This document shows, one piece after another, positions 62,301 through 64,000 of a stretch of 64,000 nucleotides of DNA. A program made the position numbers and the translations under genes. The notes under the pieces were generated by a model, which was given only the letters and a program-made list of their open reading frames with translations, was not told the origin of the DNA and did not search any database. The stretch comes from Diploscapter coronatus (lineage: Eukaryota > Nematoda > Chromadorea > Rhabditida > Rhabditidae), in contig OZ038423.1 in the NCBI GenBank assembly GCA_964036155.1, forward strand, positions 54,575,249 to 54,639,248, read 5' to 3'. Position 1 is the stretch's first letter; every line of letters begins with the position of its first letter.

Positions 62301-64000
62301 AATACATACTCTTTGATTTTTTCAGGTTACCCGTACGAAATCAGGGCGTTCTTCGACTACCGCACGAGCAGGTACATGGTGAGGAACTACTTCCGCAATC
62401 TGAAGACGCCGGCCAAGAACAAAACTCAGGAAGGAGTAGGTTATTTATTTGCGGGATGTACCATAATTATAGCTCCAATAATTTTGAGTATTCAATTTCT
62501 TCCCATCAATTGCTTCAATACTTTCATATAAAAATGCGTCCTATTCGGAATCTCGATGGAAAGAGGAAAGGAGACTAGAGTTTGGGAAAATAGTATTAGC
62601 CTGCGAAATTTTCACTGGGATTCAGTAATCACCGAGATTTATTTTTGCCAAGAATTATCAGTATTTATTAACAACAATTGCAGATCACTCACCAACCAAT
62701 TTGAAAATAAAATCTGTTTGAAAGAAGAAAGATGAGAATATTCCGTAAACTTCACTATCGTGATGCCTCTAAAATCTGCTATAAATCAAAATGTGCTCTA
62801 ATGCTAACCCAACTCGCACCAGCCTAGTCTAGGTAAAAGCTTGTAGATATCTGGAAGGGATTGAGATCTACTTATCGGGACGATTATACTACCTACACAA
62901 GCTTACTGACACCTGCTACAGCGTTGTATCATCATAGAGAAAATAGTAAGGAAAAGCTTACAAATTGAGGATGGGAGTGTCCTTGTAAATGTTGAGTTAT
63001 TTTCAACACATTTTTATTCAGATATGTAGATCTTATTCCCTCCTAGACATCTGTAAAATTTTACTTTATTTCAGTTTCATTTAACCGAGCTCGAGATTAG
63101 GCAAGGGCGAATATTGAACTAGCATTGGGGCGCACTTTGATTTATAGCACGTTTTAGAGACACTCACGATAAGTCTAAATGATCCTCTTGCAGTGCGTGA
63201 TCACGACGGTCAACGAGTCTGAAGCCTATCCCGGCCACTATCTGTGCCCCACGTTCGGTCTGATCAGCGACCCCTCGGGCCACATCAACATCATCCCCTT
63301 CACCTCTCTCAACGCGGCTGGTGTCAAGGCAGGTCATTGCTGTCTTGGTCAGACCAACTAGAAGAAATATTCTCTGAAATCATAAGGAAATTATTACAAA
63401 ATGCTTATGTTCAGGTGGGAATCGAAGAAGTGATGGACGGGGTGAACCTGGGCAACTACAACAAGTTCCGAATCACGGAACTCGTCGCCGAGGACAAGGC
63501 CAAGGCCTACTTGTGGATTCGTCAGAACGAGGTCGGCTTTGGGTTGAATTTTGAACATTGTGATTTGTAATATTGCGTTAATTATAAATTACTAGATTTT
63601 TATCGAAACATGCTGAACAAATTATTTGGCAAAATAAGAAAAGCTGAATTTTGCTTAGCCTTGTATTTCTCATGAATCGATGTAGTCAGAGCAGGATATT
63701 TGTCGCTAGGTTTCTTTTTACATTCCCAAAGGCATTCAGGCGCGCAGCGCAAGAATGTTTGCATGGGAAGTGTGCAGGTTACCGTCTATTTTTGCGACAC
63801 CAATGGTCAGAGCGAGAAGCAAAGGAGAAGAGGAGGAAGAATTGGTGTCGCGTAAATTGATGGACTTCTGCACGCTTTGCATACGAACTTTTTCGTTGCA
63901 CACTACAATATTGGATCTGATCCAATTGATTCAGACAAAGTCATGCTATAATGTGAGAATTTTCAGATCAGACTGGAGGATATCCAGGGCGTGGTGATCA
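59305..64000 (+). CDS. Unrecognised conserved-looking protein, cut by window edge
   Basis: At least ten exons with consistent phases, beginning at ATG 59305, one base after an acceptor at 59303. Main coding blocks: 59305-59522, 59764-59902, 60742-60889, 61410-61483, 61680-61934, 62326-62436, 63194 to about 63328, 63415-63531, about 63750-63840, and a last exon entered at 63967. Exons are GC-rich with optimal-looking codons, unlike the surrounding AT-rich DNA, as expected for a conserved well-expressed gene. Segments include KEVKFTGLVLTYMPFMPNLQ, ILPGDVISWTEPDDLNADGD, DFFWSPTFRNIQFDTPSVL, MIYIWVSFTVAS, an acidic PPPDDELDDEFGG, YPYEIRAFFDYRTSRYMVRN and YPGHYLCPTFGLISDPSGH. There is no signal peptide or clear membrane segment. 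I cannot assign a family. The exon ending near 63328 needs a GGT/GTCAAG donor or a GC donor. Confidence 0.7.
59910..59994. repeat. 85-bp hairpin element in second intron of the terminal gene
   Basis: Arms of about 28 bp (left GACGGTCTATTGTAGTATTC, right its near complement, ending CGTCGATG) enclose about 27 bp. It starts 8 bases after the exon 2 donor at 59902. Confidence 0.75.

Overview
This window is nuclear DNA of a nematode, most likely a rhabditid. Genes are split by many short introns with GTAAGT-like donors and TTTTCAG acceptors, and a few acceptors read TTTGAG. The gene set also points to nematodes: a chemoreceptor-type seven-helix GPCR, a DUF288/STELLO-type glycosyltransferase, an L-domain (IRLD-like) surface protein and a ZP cuticlin-like protein, next to conserved animal genes (MIER-type corepressor, DOMON/cytochrome b561 protein, phosphoglycerate kinase, Integrator subunit 7). 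I cannot name the species.

Layout: 1.7-4.6 kb (+) MIER-like. 6.65-10.4 kb (-) DOMON/cyt b561. 14.8-18.0 kb (-) phosphoglycerate kinase. 20.0-22.55 kb (-) C2H2 zinc-finger protein. 23.4-29.9 kb (-) INTS7. 30.8-32.0 kb (-) secreted Ser/Pro/Tyr-rich protein. 32.6-34.85 kb (-) compact ZP protein. 35.9-39.85 kb (+) orphan tail-anchored or GPI-type surface protein. 40.5-41.45 kb (+) secreted di-cysteine (galaxin-like) repeat protein. 42.1-46.2 kb (-) STELLO-like glycosyltransferase, with a decayed fragment of a paralogue at 48.3 kb. 51.8-53.9 kb (-) GPCR. 55.6-58.3 kb (-) L-domain protein. 59.3 kb to the window edge (+) a conserved-looking protein I do not recognise. Most gene models were rebuilt exon by exon and checked for phase continuity; exon limits are in each entry.

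The left 30 kb holds conserved housekeeping and nuclear genes with high-GC exons. The right 34 kb is fast-evolving and mostly secreted or surface genes in AT-rich sequence. Introns and intergenic spaces carry many fold-back elements (MITE-like), several with target-site duplications. The most striking observation is a small hairpin family (51-76 bp) found inside coding exons. In the STELLO-like gene a copy with a 9-bp target duplication seems to be removed as a new 63-nt intron. In the GPCR gene a related copy supplies the last nine codons and the stop. No operon, tRNA, rRNA or CRISPR was supported.
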